From Cherax quadricarinatus (taxonomy: Eukaryota; Arthropoda; Malacostraca; Decapoda; Parastacidae), in the NCBI RefSeq assembly GCF_038502225.1, contig NC_091293.1, positions 12,673,439 through 12,737,438 on the forward strand: a stretch of DNA of 64,000 nucleotides, written 5' to 3'. Below, piece after piece: positions 31,081-43,500 of this stretch. Numbering within the stretch: position 1 is the stretch's first letter; each line of letters begins with the position of its first letter. Below the pieces are notes generated by a model. It was given only the letters and a program-made list of their open reading frames with translations, ran no database searches and was not told where the DNA came from. Both the position numbers and the translations under genes were made by a program.

Positions 31081-31920
31081 AGACCTTGCTTTGACTAAAC
31101 GCTTGTCAAACCTCGATCTAAGATGCTCACACATTGCAGCTGAATTTTCATGTCCCCCACCACTTTAAACTTCTTTCAGACTTGTCCTCATTGTTTTCCA
31201 TCTATGTATGTTGCACATTATTCCATCCCTTCCAAATGTTCTTCACCACCTCATTTCTTCGCTCCATATTCTCTTCGTGATATTTACAACATGCATTGAT
31301 ATGATGCATCTTCACAGTCTTCGGCCTTCTAATTGTAGAATTTCTTCTCTATTTTTTTATGCAGAGGGACCATCCATTTTTTCCAGTTGTTTGGTACCAA
31401 TCTGTTTTCAGTATTTCGGTCTTATGGCAGATCAAATTTTAATTTTAAATGTTTTGCTCTATATAGGTCTTTATCAGGTCATGTTAAGTCATCATACATG
31501 ATTAACATGTACCCACAGTGAAATGTCATCTTTAATAAAGGTTTGCTCTGTACCAACTATCTTCCATACTTGTTAGCAGCAACTGGCATCCAACATCTCA
31601 ACCTACCCACGGCCTCCAAACTTTTCTTCAGAATTTTTTCCAACCTAACATTACTATTCTTTCCTTTTTGCCCTATACATGAAATTATCTCCTCCCTTTT
31701 GATTATCATTGTTCAAATCATTTTCCATGTTATTTCTCTCTCCAAATGTTTAATATTTTCTGAAAAGTTTACTGTTTAAAATTCTTATTCTCTTGTTTGC
31801 TCTCTTTTTACTCCTTAAGCACATTCTCAATTGGGATAGTCAGATGTATAGATTGTGTGCAGGAAGAGTTTTTGTATACATTGTTATGTGATTTGCTGTT
31901 TTAGGATGACAAGATTTTCA
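31081..31920 (-). pseudogene. Very old RTE-like remnant (minus)
   Basis: Weak similarity on the minus strand: around 31255-31340 to the C-terminal block at 6950-7030 (ATATTTACAACATGCATTG), and around 31590-31810 to the linker region at 19200-19460. No frame survives. Low-confidence assignment; the rest of the interval is unassigned intron. Confidence 0.4.
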
Positions 31921-31930
31921 AGATTTTATA

Positions 31931-32383
31931 GATAGTAGGTTAGTAGATGCAGCCACCCAGTGAGATACTACCGTCCTGCCAAGTGAGTGTGAAATGGAGA
32001 CTTGAAATTGTTTTACGAGATGGTAAGATTGCTGGTGTCTTTTATTCTGTGCCATAAATATGCAAGATTTCAGGTGTGTTGCTACTTCTGCTTACACTTA
32101 AGTCATACTACACATACATGTACATGCATATATATACAAACCCCTCTGGGTTTTCTATTTTCTTCATAGTTCTTGTTTATTTCTGCTTATCCACGGGGGA
32201 GTGGAACAGAATTCTTCTTTCGTAAGCCATGTGTTTCATATGAGACGACTGAAATGCTGGGAGCAAGGGGCTAGTAACCCCTTCTCCTGTATACATTACT
32301 AAATTTAAAAAGAGAAACTTTTTTTTTTTTCTCTTTGGGCCACCCTGCCTCTGTGGGATACTACTGGTTTGTTGAAAGATGAT
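31931..32383 (+). mobile_element. Short RTE-derived element, copy 4
   Basis: GATAGTAGGTTAGTAGATGC to GGTTTGTTGAAAGA, full length with more divergence than copies 1 and 2. Probable imperfect TSD GATTTTATA (31922-31930) / GATTTATA (32384-32391). Same 5' UTR plus tail layout. Confidence 0.75.
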
Positions 32384-32387
32384 GATT

Positions 32388-32530
32388 TATAATAAGCACT
32401 AAATCTGTATGGGTCATACAGTGTATGGGAAATTTGAAAGGTGGGGGGAAGGAATCAAGTCTGATCAAAGGGAATGGAGGATAGCTCCAATTCCTTGGAT
32501 GAAGAGCTCTTTGTAAGCCTCAAAGCACAC
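32388..32530 (-). repeat. Short I-derived element, old minus-strand copy
   Basis: Read on minus: AAGAGCTCTTCATCCAAGGA, TTGATCAGACTTGATTCC, CACTGTATGACCCATACAG, TTTAGTGCTTATTATAA. This is the same order as 43249-43415. Diverged by perhaps a quarter of its bases. Confidence 0.7.
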
Positions 32531-32811
32531 TCTGGATAGAAAAATTTGGTTGTACCCTTTTTCCTGTTTGGCCTACCTTGACTAAATATCATAACTTCTT
32601 TGATGTTAAAAGCTTGTACATTTTGGAATGCAGCTAAGAGTTGTAAATCATGTATTTGCATTGCTAAGGGGATTTAACCTTTTTTTAGAAGAATGTCCAA
32701 TCATTGATGTAAAATAATTATGCTTGAAAGAGGTCATGAAACATAAGGTTAAAGTAGGGATAAATTTATTTTTATTTAAGGAGTGTGACTGATTTAATTT
32801 TTTCTCCATAG

Positions 32812-32939
32812 TCTGTCATGAAGAAAGAGCTGTGGAAGAAGTGAAGAGAAAGGATAGAAGAAAATACTGCATATATTCCCAGAAATATAAATTCATGATT
32901 GAAAATAGACAGCAGCAAGTACTTGATGTATATAAATAA
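32812..32939 (+). CDS. Possible alternative C-terminus of the host gene
   Basis: If exon C is spliced at 29023, the junction codon is Val and the frame continues VCHEERAVEEVKRKDRRKYC and on to TAA at 32937-32939, about 42 codons, rich in Lys/Arg/Glu like the rest of the protein. Total visible coding would be 684 bases (227 residues). An open run of this length can arise by chance (roughly one in ten), so this is only a proposal. Confidence 0.35.
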
Positions 32940-33812
32940 GTAAATTATTGAGCATTGTGTGTAATGTAAACACTAATATAGTTTTATTGTTAGTGATTTC
33001 GTAAGTGTACCCAAAGATTGCATAACATTTTTTTTATATTTGTACTTCGTAAAAAAATTAAATTGGATGAGCACCTTGAGAAGGAGAATTCTTGTTTTTA
33101 AATGGCAAAGCAGCATTATACAGTATATAAAGAGTTAAATGTGTAGTTAGTTTATATTAGAATTGATTTATACAACTACTTAAAAAGCTTTTACATGTCA
33201 TACAACCTGTATAATGATCATAACTTGTTACCTGTACTTTCAACATGAAGCTTAATATTGTAGTTACCAAAGACTTTGTATGTAGCCTTATTTAGCTTTG
33301 ATGAACATTTAGGACATTAAAAATGCAGTTTCATTTCATGCTCATATTTTAGTCTTTATATCCAAATCATATACTGAATATACATGCATATAAAAAGAGC
33401 GGAGGTATTTCGTCCTTATAAGACATTAAAATATAGATTTGTTTACATGGTAATCTCTCATTTTATCATTTTCCATGTACCTGGGGTATATAAATTAGAA
33501 ATTGTGGCATGAAGTTTTGCCAGTACACATTGGCTACTACTGAATATAATACAACATAGAAGTTTTGGGTATTCACTTTCATTATGTGTAATGTAATATT
33601 TGTTATTGAATTTACGTACTGTAGAATTTGTCAAGCAGGTTTTAGAAATCCTATACAGCATTTGTTTGCTTGAACAAATATTGTTAAGCAGATTGAAATG
33701 ATTGTCAGGCACCTGTTTACAACAGCTACTTCAATTATTTTTGTGAATTTTTAATTTATATTCAACAATGTCAAGGATTCCTTCAGTGCTTACAAACTGG
33801 ACCTAGTGAAGG

Positions 33813-33818
33813 AATAAA
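33813..33818 (+). terminator. Polyadenylation signal 1
   Basis: AATAAA about 1 kb into exon D, followed within 60 bases by T-rich sequence. Confidence 0.5.
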
Positions 33819-34000
33819 AGTAAATAATTGTTTACCAGTATAGAACATTCATCTTTTTTCAATATTAAGTTGTTGCATTTACAATTTTATTTGTAAAATT
33901 TAGGTGTTTTCTGTGTAACCTTTTAGTACCACTGACGTCGCCATAATTGCTTTTCCTTTTTTATTTAGGATCGTACTTTTTTCACTGTACCAATTAAAAG

Positions 34001-34006
34001 AATAAA
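34001..34006 (+). terminator. Polyadenylation signal 2
   Basis: AATAAA followed by GTGGTTTTATGTTTCTTT, a GT/T-rich downstream element. The best of the three candidates. Confidence 0.55.
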
Positions 34007-34068
34007 ATGTGGTTTTATGTTTCTTTACCCTGTTTTTTCAGGGAAGTAAAATTTCAATTTGCTAGTTT

Positions 34069-34074
34069 AATAAA
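34069..34074 (+). terminator. Polyadenylation signal 3
   Basis: AATAAA in TTTAATAAAGCAAATTG. Its downstream T/GT region is weaker. Confidence 0.35.
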
Positions 34075-34152
34075 GCAAATTGTTTCCCATGTAATAACTA
34101 GTTGATGCTTCTTTTGATCAGCTTCAAACTCTAAATACTGATGTATCTTAAC

Positions 34153-34381
34153 CCTTTGAAAAGGGTCCAGAGGCCAAATCTCATAGTGACAGCCAGGGTC
34201 AAGAATTTAAAAGTTTATTTTTCTTATGAAATGGTAGAGAATCTTTTTCTGAAGGTAATAAAGAAAAAAGTACGTAATTTGATGAAATTACACACTCCTG
34301 AATTTTGCTGCGTCAGTGGTATGTACACATAGGTGATTTTGTTGACTTTGACTCCCATTGTAGGCCAGTTACATTACTCCA
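34153..34381. mobile_element. piggyBac-type MITE, copy 3 (left part)
   Basis: TTAA at 34149-34152 followed by CCCTTTGAAAAGGGTCC, then TTTCTTATGAAATGGTAGAG and TTGACTTTGACTCCCATTG. This is the right half of copy 1 in reverse. It stops where I-like LINE copy 1 begins, so the LINE probably inserted into it and the rest should lie beyond the window. Confidence 0.75.
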
Positions 34382-36132
34382 CCTCTTGAAGGGGGGGGGG
34401 GGGCTCCTTGTCATGGTGAAGAGGCTCTTGGTCTGAGGAATTAGACCTGTTGGTCTTCCTCAGACCGAACCTAATTACCCCCCAATCCCCCCTTCCCTAT
34501 CCTATCCTCCCCTTTTTCCTTTCCTCCTCCTCCTCCCCACCCCTCCCTTTTGCCCTTCCTCTTTTTGGCTTTTGGGATTTTTCCCCACAGGCACACTAGT
34601 TCCTAGGTTGGGGAAAGGGTACCAGGGTCCATCCCATTCCATTGAGGTTCTTGGAGGTGGCTTAGTTGGCCATGGAATCTTGATGGCCTGGGGATGTCCC
34701 GATCCCTCTCCGGTATCCCGGAGGGTGGCTTTGGGTGTCTTTTGGGCGATTGGTGTATCTCTGGAAGCCACCTTTTAGATTCCGGGGATGGTGGCCGAAG
34801 GAGGTATGCTTTGTGGCAGATATCCGGCCGCCCTCTCTCTTCTCAACCGAGGTAGCTCGGCAGATGTGAGGTTGCTATCCCGAATTGCTGGTTTACTGGC
34901 ATGGAGGGTAGGGTATGCCATGGGTTACATGCTATATCTGCGCTACTTGCGGTGCTGAGGTCCTTTTGGGCACGGAGGGAGATTTCTGGCCCTTTTATTC
35001 CTCCTAGGAACTATCCCTCCCCAGTCCCCCCTTTTTTTATTCTTTTTTTCTTTTTTTCTTTCTTTTTTTTAAAAACAAAAAGAAAGAAGTAACCGAACCA
35101 TGGAGTTCCCAATCCGTGACTCCACTACCCCCGGGCCCCTTCTTGTTACCGCACCCCATTCTGACCTCGCCTCGTCTTTTGACCACTCTTTGGACACTCC
35201 TAAGGCCCCTGTACCTCTTGCTGGTGCTGTTTCGTCACCCACTTCAGGTGCTGGGGTTTTGACTGACTCCTTCGATTTGTCTGATCACTTTCCTTTGACT
35301 GTGCTTCCAGCCTCTCCCTCTACGGTGCGGCAATTTTCGAATCGCCAGCCCGTCCCACGTCGGACCATCTCTGGTCCCACTTCTAAACGCCAACAATAAT
35401 CTGATGATGTTACTTCGTTATCTTCCCATTCTACTCAGAAAAGACTGACACGTCATGCACTCCCTCTCCACACTCAGTTTTGGATCACACAATGGACTAA
35501 ATTCTTTACTTTAAAATCGACTTCTACTTCTGCCTATCTTTCCGACCATAGTATTGGCAAAGAGCTCCTACGCCATGTTGGTAGAGATATTTCATTTCGT
35601 GCTCTCAAGAGCGGTATGTGCATCGTCACTGTCCAGAATGCTACCCAAGCTCATGATCTTTCTCTCCTTTCGCATATCGATACTACTCCTATCACTATTG
35701 AAAAACATCATTCTCTCAATTCTTGTAGTAGTACTGTCATTCTGCCTCATACCATAGTCCAACAATTTCCAGACATGTGGCAATGACATTCTTGAACAGC
35801 TGGAACTCCAGGATCTCCCAATCCTCAAAGTAGACACTTTGAGGCTCGATTAACTTTCAACAGCCGCGAACTCCCGTCCTCAGTTTGTCGCAGGACATCG
35901 GTTACAAGTTCGAAAGGTGATCCCTACACCGCAACAGTGTAGAAATTGCTAGCGTTTTGGTCACCCAGCGAAATATTGCAGATCTATAGCTGAATGCCCA
36001 GTCTGTGGTGCCGATGACCATTCTAATACGTCTTGCCATCGACTTCCCTTCGTATTCTCGCTGTTGCCAGGTCTACTTAAATGAGCGTGAAATCCGTTGC
36101 CTCAAAGAAGCAGAAGGTCTCCCCTATGCTAT
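34382..36132 (+). mobile_element. I-like LINE copy 1, 5' part
   Basis: 5' UTR from CCTCTTGAAGGGGG (34382), ORF1 from 35100, interrupted at 36132 by copy 2 and resumed at 63811. Called I-like because copy 2 has a CCHC-type ORF1, an ORF2 with RNase H and a (TAA)n-like 3' end, the combination known from the I/Nimb group. Stops and frameshifts make it older than copy 2. Confidence 0.8.
35100..36132 (+). pseudogene. I-like LINE copy 1 ORF1 (degenerate)
   Basis: ATG at 35100. Pro/Ser-rich N-terminus (PASPSTVRQFSNRQPVPRR), stop at 35397, then HSIGKELLRHVGRDISFRAL and the frameshifted zinc-knuckle region (CCGAATGCCCA-like bases near 35990). It would encode a nucleic-acid-binding protein that coats LINE RNA. 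It is cut by copy 2 within the segment reading GLPYA. Confidence 0.75.
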
Positions 36133-36859
36133 CCTCTTCAAGGGGGGCTCCTTGTTGTGGTGAAGAGGATCTTGGTCTGAGGAATTAGACCTGTCGGTCT
36201 CCTTCCTCAGACCGAACCTAATTACCCCCCAATCCCCCCTTCCCTATCCCATCCTCCCCTTTTTCCTTTCCTCCTCCTCCTCCTCCCCACCCCTCCCTTT
36301 TGCTCTTCCTCTTTCTGGCCTTTGGGATTTCTCCCACAGGCACGCTAGTTCCTTGGTAGGGGAAAGGATACCAGGATCCATCCCATTCCGTTGAGGTTCT
36401 TGGCGGTGGTGTAGTTTGACGTGAAATCTGGATCGCCTGGGGATGTCCCGATCCCTCTCCGGTATCCCGGAGTGTAGCTTTGGGTATCTTTCGGGCGATG
36501 GGTGTATCTCTGGAAGCCACCTTTCAGATTCCAGGGGTGGTGGCCGAAGGAGGTATGCTTTGTGGCAGATATCCGGCTGCCCTCTCTTTTGTCCACCGAG
36601 GTAGCTCGGCAGATGTGAGGTTGCTATCCCGGATTGCTGGTTTACTGGCATGAAGGGTAGGGTATGGCATGGGTTCCATGCTGCATCTGCACTACTAGCG
36701 GTGCTGAGGTCCTTTTGGGCGCGGAGGGAGATTTCCGGCCCTTTCATTCCTCCTGGGAACTATTCCTCCCCGCTCCCCCCTTTTTTATTCTTTTTTTTTT
36801 ATTTTTATTTTCTTCTTTCTTTTTTTTCTTAAAAACAAAAAGCAAAGGAGTAACCTAAC

Positions 36860-38758
36860 CATGGAGGACCCAATCTATGAACCCACTACCCCAGGGCCCC
36901 TTCTTGATACCGCACCCCATTCTGACCCTGCCTTGTTTTTAGACCACTTCGGACACTCCTGATGCCCTTGTACCTCTTGCTGGTGCTGTTTCCTCACCCG
37001 CTTCAGGTACCAGGGCTTCGACTAACCCCCTTCGATTTGTCTGACCTCCGCTCTCCTTGGACTATGCTTCCGGCCTCTCCCTCTACGGTACGGCAATTTT
37101 CGAATCACCAGCCCGTTTCACGACGGACCAACTCCGGTCCTACTCCTAAACGCCAACGTCAATCTCCTGATGATGTTCCTTCGTTACCTTCCCATTCTAC
37201 TCGGAAAAGACCGACACGTCATGCATTCCCTCTCCACGCTCAGTTTCGGACCACACAATGGACTAAATTCTTTACTTTAAGACCGACTTCTTCTTCTGCC
37301 TATCTTTCTGACCATAGTATTGGCAAAGCGCTCCTGCGTCATGTTGGTAGAGATATTTCATTTCATGCTCTCCAGAGTGGTAGGCGCATCGTCACTGTCC
37401 AGAATGATACCCAAGCTCGTGATCTTTCTCTCCTTTCGTATATCGATACTACTCCTATCACTATTGAAAAACAACATTCTCTCAATTCTTGTAGTGGTAC
37501 TGTCATTCTGCCCCATACCATAGTCCAACAGAATTTCCAGTCATGTGGCAATGACATGAACAGCTGGAACTCCAGGATCTCCCAATCCTCAAAGTCGACA
37601 TTTATGTCCTTCCTGCCCGTGGGCGGAGATGTTACCCGTGCAATGTGGGTCGATTAACTTTCGACAGCCGAGAACTCCCACCCTCTGTTTATGTCGCGGG
37701 ACATAGGTTACAAGTTCGAAAGGTGATTCCTGCACTGCAACAGTGTAGAAATTGCTGGCGTTTTGGTCACCCAGCGAAATATTGCAGATCTATAGCCGAA
37801 TGCCCAGTCTGTTGTGCCGACGACAATTCTAATATATCTTGCAGTCAATTTCCATCTTGCCTTAATTGTAATGAAGCTCACCCTTCGTACTCCCGCCATT
37901 GCCAGGTCTACTTAAATGAGCGTGAAATCCACTGCCTCAAAGAGACAGAAGGTCTCCCTTATGCTATGGCAGTTACTCATCTCTGCCTCCAAGGAAGACT
38001 ACCCTGTGTTTCTTATTCTCGTGTTTCAAAACATCCCCCCACTTCTGGGATCCCATCTTCTGCAGCCTCCTCTGTTGTTACCCCTCCCATAGCCACTCCG
38101 GCAACTAATCCTTTTGCTGTCCTTGGCTCTGATGTCCCGACTACAACTCCGCCTGTTCTCACATCTTTGCGTCCTTCCTCACAAGACCTCGTACGACTCC
38201 TTATACCAATCGCCCCTCTACTTCTCAGAAGTCCAAAAAATCCACATTGCTCAAATCTTCTTTGCCCCTTCCTTCCCTTCTTCCACCTCCACACTTTACC
38301 TTTCCAGTCTCTCTGCCTAGTTATTCCCCTCTCTGGCTCTATTACAACTGTGGAGGTTCACCGTCCTCATACTATGCCTTCCACCCCCGTCCCCTCCCAA
38401 GTTTCTCCCTCTTCTGCCACCTCCCAGGTTTCTGCCTCTTATGTCCCTCCCCTACACTTCATCTCCAGTCCCCTACACTCTTTCGTCCCCCTCTACTTTG
38501 GTACAGTCCATTACTGTCCCAGTCTTTACTCACCCTCCTCCTCCTACCTCCAATATGGTCTCCCATACATCTTTGAATTCAGAAACACTTTAAGCCATTT
38601 CAGAATATAGTGCAGAGACTAAACCTTCAATGGACACTGATTCACCTCCTGTTCCTTCTCTTCCCTCTCCTCCATCTTCACAGCTCTCCATTCCTTCACT
38701 GCTTGAACGTCTTCCAATGCCACCACACATTGACTTTTCTATCCCCTCTAGTCCGTAG
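36860..38758 (+). pseudogene. I-like LINE copy 2 ORF1 (CCHC nucleic-acid-binding protein)
   Basis: ATG at 36860 in CCATGG context; frameshifts near 36950 and 37640 split it into 36860-36960, 36962-37657 and 37645-38610, with the stop near 38756. N-terminus Pro/Ser-rich; the middle HSIGKALLRHVGRDISFHAL is an ssDNA/RRM-like region of unknown fold; the C-terminal zinc knuckles are CRNCWRFGHPAKYC, CPVCCADDNSNISC and CLNCNEAHPSYSRHC. The rest is a Pro/Ser/Thr tail. It probably packages LINE RNA. The start is chosen by alignment with the copy 1 ATG. Confidence 0.8.
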
Positions 38759-38802
38759 GTGCCCTTCCCTACGGATTCTTGGTATTTTCTTCATTGCCAA
38801 TC

Positions 38803-41273
38803 ATGGCCTATTTACAGTGGAATATCCATGGCCTCAGGGGTACTCGGGGTGAGCTTCAGATGTTGCTTTCCAGGTTTTCCCCTGTTGGTGCTTGCTTACA
38901 AGAACCAAAATTACACTTAGCTGTTTTCCAACCTATCTCAGGCTATAATTTATTGTATTCTTCGGATCCTTTCTCAGATGGGACCTTTAATGAAAGTGCC
39001 CTTCTTCTACGCAATGATATTCCGTACTGTCAACTATTTGTCTACACCTCGCTGCATTACACTGCAGCCCGTATCCACTTGAATAAGTGGTTTACAATAT
39101 GTTCTTTATATCTCTCCTTTCGAGCATTTTCTATCCCAGATTTTGCCTTTCTAGTTTCATCCTTACCACCACCACTTCTGTTACTTGGTGATTTTAATGC
39201 CCACCATTTCCTCTGGGGGGGTATCATTGTGACTCACGTGGCATCCAGTTGGAGGCTTTTCTCGCCTCTCAACCCCTCCATGTTTTAAATATGGGTACTC
39301 CCACCCATTTTGATCTTCGTACTCATATTCTATCTTGCATCGATCTATCAGTCTGCTCTTCCTCCACTGCACTAGACTTCACCTGGTCTGTTCTACCGGA
39401 CTTACATGACAGCGATCATTTTCCAATCATTCTTACTTCTCCTTCATATTCACCACCTTTCCGTAGCCCTCGCTGGCAATTTGATCGGGCAAATTGGGAC
39501 CTTTACTCGCAACTCACTGCTTTTAGTGAGGTTCCTTCTTCATCCTCCATTGATGAGCTCCTACACCTCTTCTCGATGTCAGTTTATACCGCAGCTTCTC
39601 TTTCTATACCCCAATCCTCAGGCAGGCATTCTCAGAAGTGTGTGCCTTTGTGGTCTCCTGCTTGTGCTCGTGCAGTACGTTTGAAAGGCGCTGCATGGGG
39701 CAGGTACCGATACAATAGAACCAATGAGAGACTTCTTGATTTTAAGCAGAAGCGTGCGATCGCTCGCCGTGTCATTCGTGATGCTAAACGCACTTGCTGG
39801 CGAGACTATGTTTCCACCATCACCTCTGCTTCCTCTATGAGTGCAGTCTGGAAAAAAGTGAGGAAATTGAGTGGTAAATACTCTCCTGACCCGGCTCCTG
39901 TTCTACGGGTCGCCGGTATTGATGTAGCAAACCCTCTTGACGTTGCCATTGAAATTGGCACTTATCTGGTCCATATTTCCCGGGGGCTTCATCTATGCCC
40001 CTCGTTTCTTTCCTCAAAGTCTGCCAGAGAGTTAGTACCCTTGGACTTCTTCTCTCAGAGAAGAACAGTATAATGTGCCTTATACACTTCAGGAACTGGA
40101 GGCAACACACTCAGCTTGCGGATCATCGGCAGCAGGACCTGATGACATTCATATTCGTATGTTGCAACATTTACATCAGTCAGCCCTTGTAGTCCTCTTA
40201 CACCTCTTCAATCTTATTTGGGCACAAGGAGTTCTTCCACAGCTGTGGAAATCTGCCATTGTTCTCCCTTTCCGCAAGGCGGGTACTACAGGACATGATG
40301 CCTCCCACTATCGTCCCATCGCTCTTACTAGTGCAGTTTGCAAAGTGATGGAACGTCTGATAAATCGACGTTTAATGTGGTATTTAGAGACACACGCCAG
40401 TCTCTCCGCTAGTCAATATGGCTTTCGTAAGGGTCGTTCTACCATAGACCCCTTTCTACGCTTAGATACGTATGTTCGTAATGCCTTTGCGAATAATCAC
40501 TCAGTTTTTGCAATATTTTTTGATCTTGAGAAGGCATATGACACAACCTGGAGGTATAATATTTTGGCCCAAGCTCACTCCTTAGGCCTGCGAGGCAATC
40601 TGCCATCCTTCCTTAAGAACTTTTTAACTGACAGACACTTCCGTGTTCGAGTCAATAATGTGCTTTCCCCGGACTTCGTCCAAGCTGAAAGTGTCCCTCA
40701 GGGATGTGTTCTGAGCACAATACTTTCTCCTAGCTATAAATAATTTGGCCTCTGTTCTTCCACCCAATATTTGGTCATCACTGTATGTTGATGACTTCAC
40801 TATTGCTTGTGCAGGCGCCGACTGTCATCTCATTGCAGTTTCTCTCCAACATGCTGTCGACCTTGTTTCCACTTGGGCCACCACGCATGGGTTTAAATTT
40901 TCCAGTACCAAAACTCGTCAAATTACTTTCACTATATGCTCTGTCATCTCTGATCATCCTTTGTATCTCTATGGCTCCCGTATCCCTGAACGTGATAGTC
41001 AGGTTTCTAGGCCTTCTCTTTGTAGGTTATCCTGGAAACCTCATATTACCTCTCTGAAGGCAACTTGTCACAGCCGGCTAAACCTTCTTAAAACCCTTGC
41101 TCATCTTTCCTGGGGAGCTGATCGTCGAACTCTGCTTCGTCTACATTCAGCCCTCGTTTTATCGAAACTTTATTCAGCGGCCTCTCCTGCTACTCTCTCT
41201 AGCCTTAACCCCATCCATCACCAAGGATTACGTTTATGCCTTGGTGCTTTTCGCTCTTCCCCTGTTGAGAGCC
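38803..41273 (+). pseudogene. I-like LINE copy 2 ORF2, endonuclease and RT part
   Basis: ATG at 38803 (MAYLQWNIHGLRG). APE endonuclease: ACLQEPKL, LLLLGDFNAHHFLWGG (about 39180), then after a G-run frameshift near 39222 DLHDSDHFPIIL. RT: ACGSSAAGPDDIHIRMLQ (about 40110), RPIALTSAVCKVMERLI, FRKGRSTIDPF, FFDLEKAYDTTWR (motif A), VPQGCVLS (motif B), SSLYVDDFTIACAG (motif C, YVDD intact). Frameshifts also near 40074 and 40744. It is interrupted at 41273 by the Gypsy element in the segment reading FRSSPVESL and resumes at 56790. Confidence 0.85.
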
Positions 41274-42249
41274 TGTGAAGGCTTACTCAGCCCTGTAACA
41301 ACTTCAGTCAGTATTACCAAGGCTGGCTCCTCCTCAGGAAAATTAATGAATAGAAAAAGAAATATACAGACAATGATAAACACTTTATTATTTAGAAACG
41401 GAAAATGTAAAACAATGAAACATGAATGGGTATCCTAATTGAAAGAAAAATGAAAAATGAAATGAAAAAATTGCATTTGAACTCAATGCTAATATAGGTA
41501 TATCGTGGTAATTGGGTGTCAGGTGTTGGTGACACTGCGTGTTTTTGAAATCGTAGCCATTGCTGATGTGGGGGGGGGGGGTAGCAGATGTTGGTGACCA
41601 CCACCGGCTCATTCTTCACAGAGTGTAGCCGTGAATAATTGCTTCAGAAGACAGGAAAACAGGTTCGTTACCACTGCTATGATGAGGGGTTAGGTCCTGT
41701 GTTGGCTTACATAACAGGTAAGTAGATTAATCATGGGAAGTCTCAGGACGTTAGTCCATCTCCTATTCTTCTCGTTGGTTGGCAGGTGACCCTCTCTGTC
41801 ATTCCAAGCTGTAAAGAGAGACAGATTACCCACTGCTTAAGAAATCACTCTCCATGATAAGTACAATACCTAAAAGATGTGGTGATTATTAAAACATTTA
41901 ACCGATCAAGACTGAAAGGACTGAGTTAATTATTGGTCAAAAGTGAAGCTTTCAACCAATAAGTCCACTAAAATATGATCAGGCGTGTACTTACAGTAGT
42001 GTTGGAAGCTGTGAGTCAAGTGATTTACTGTTTAAAAGGAGCCCCACACGTCACCTTTTTGGGAGGGGAAGGGATAGCGGGAGCTAGACTGACCCTACCT
42101 TAACAAGCAGCCAGCAATCAAACTATCACTTTCAGGGAGGGGGGAATAGCGGGAGCTGGACTTAACCTACCTTAACAAGTAGCCAGCAATGAAACTATTG
42201 TTACTATATGCTCCCTCGCTACTCCTATCTATTGAACTTTTCCCTCACA
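41274..42249 (-). repeat. Gypsy 3' LTR
   Basis: 976 bases, TG...CA ends when read on minus (TGTGAGGGAAAAG to CCTTCACA). Contains AATAAAGTGTTTATC on minus, a probable polyadenylation signal. It is longer than the 5' LTR, which has lost two internal blocks of roughly 80 and 105 bases, one of them between short ACAG repeats. Confidence 0.9.
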
Positions 42250-42262
42250 CTCCCCCATACCA
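42250..42262 (-). promoter_or_regulatory. Gypsy polypurine tract
   Basis: GGTATGGGGGAG directly precedes the 3' LTR on minus, the expected primer site for plus-strand DNA. Confidence 0.8.
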
Positions 42263-42343
42263 AGACTTATAGTCAAGGAGTATAAGAAGAATAGGCGAGG
42301 AAAAAGTTCTAACATATGGAAGTCGCGTAAGGCAACAAATCTT

Positions 42344-43248
42344 CTACTGACTGTCACGACTTAACCAGTCAGAGAAATAATTGGATGAACCATTGATATA
42401 CACAATATGGAACTTAAAAGCCTGGAGTGCCAATGTCCACCTCAAGAGGCGACTGTTGGTTCCCTTAAAAGTTTCTAGATATATCAAAGGTTTGTGGTCC
42501 GTTTCTAAAATGAATACTTTTCCCAGCAAATAAAATTTAAGTTTGGAGATACCCCATACAAGGGCCAAACATTCCTTTTCTATGGTGGAGTATCTCGTTT
42601 CTGTGGGAAGGAGTTTCCGGCTTAGGAAGCATACAGGGAAGGGAGTACCATCATGGTATTGTAGCACCGCACCTAAGCCAGTATTGGAGGCATCAGTTCT
42701 TAAACAAAATGTTTTATTAATATCTGGAATCTTAAGTATAGGGTCTTTCGAAAAGATACTTTTAATCTCATTAAACTTTTCCCGAGCTATGTCGGAAAGT
42801 TCAAGAGGTTCCTTCACAGACTTTTCAAGGAAGTCGGATAAGATGCCTGTAAGATCAGTAAGGTTCGGGATAAACTGTGCATAAAAATTTGCAGGACCAA
42901 GAAAGCTATGCATGAGCTTCTTGGTTTTGGGGAATTTAAATTCTAATAAAGCTTTGATCTTACTGGGGAGAGGCTGCAGAGAGTTATTAGAAAGTATCAG
43001 TCCAAGATATCTAATCTTGTTATACCCAAGGAAGCATTTCTTCGGCTTGGCAGTGAGGCCATGTGAGCGTAACCTACGCAAAACTGATGTTAATGTTTGG
43101 ATATGTTCACCCCACATGGATGTCATTAGGTAAATGTTATCAAAATAAACTGAAACATTTGGCATATTACCCAAGACCTTTCTCATCAGTCTCACGTAGG
43201 TAGCACAGGCAGTTACCAAACCGAAGGGCATAGTTCTATACTGCATCA
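42344..43248 (-). pseudogene. Gypsy RT (C-terminal part) and RNase H
   Basis: Opens MPFGLVTACATYVRLM (RT domain 4; usual FGLxNAPATF), then VYFDNIYLMTSMWGEHI, where the catalytic YxDD reads YFDN, then KPKKCFLGYNKIRYLGLILS, FLGPANFYAQFIPNLTDLTG and RNase H FCLRTDASNTGLGAVLQYHD, YSTIEKECLALVWGI (Glu), LETDHKPLIYL (Asp), to a stop at 42344. The frame upstream is separated by the short I-derived insert at 43249-43415 and a 25-base duplication. RNase H is the last domain and there is no integrase after it, so the element ends here before the polypurine tract. Confidence 0.85.
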
Positions 43249-43415
43249 CCCCTCAAGGAAGGTTCCTTGATGTTGGTGAGGGGCTCTTGATTTAGGGAAT
43301 TGGATCTGTGCTCCAGTTCCCCGAATTAAGCCTGAATGCCTTCCACATCCCCCCCCCCAGGCGCTGTATAATCCTCCGGGTTTAGCGCTTCCCCCTTGAT
43401 TATAATAATAATAAT
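43249..43415 (+). mobile_element. Short I-derived element, young copy 2, in Gypsy RT
   Basis: 167 bases with a perfect 11-base TSD ATACTGCATCA (43238-43248, 43416-43426). It starts CCCCTCAAGGAAGGTTCC and ends TTGATTATAATAATAAT. Differs from 26720-26888 at only a few positions, so the family moved recently. Confidence 0.9.
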
Positions 43416-43500
43416 ATACTGCATCAGTCCTTGGTGGGTAGGAAAAGCAGTGTACTGCTTAGAAGAAGGATCTAACATTACTTGATGATAGGCCTGTACA

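Larger units (their letters stand above)
32812..34090 (+). other. Host gene last exon D (3' UTR, possibly partly coding)
   Basis: Begins after the polypyrimidine acceptor ending CCATAG at 32811. About 1.2 kb of unique AT-rich sequence without any repeat family of the window, which is unusual here and fits a 3' UTR. Three AATAAA signals lie near its end. The end point is approximate. Confidence 0.55.

Noticed and set aside
34502..36858. Overlapping frames on both strands in the I-like 5' UTRs
   Set aside because: Non-coding C-rich 5' UTR repeated in two LINE copies; frames are not conserved between them.
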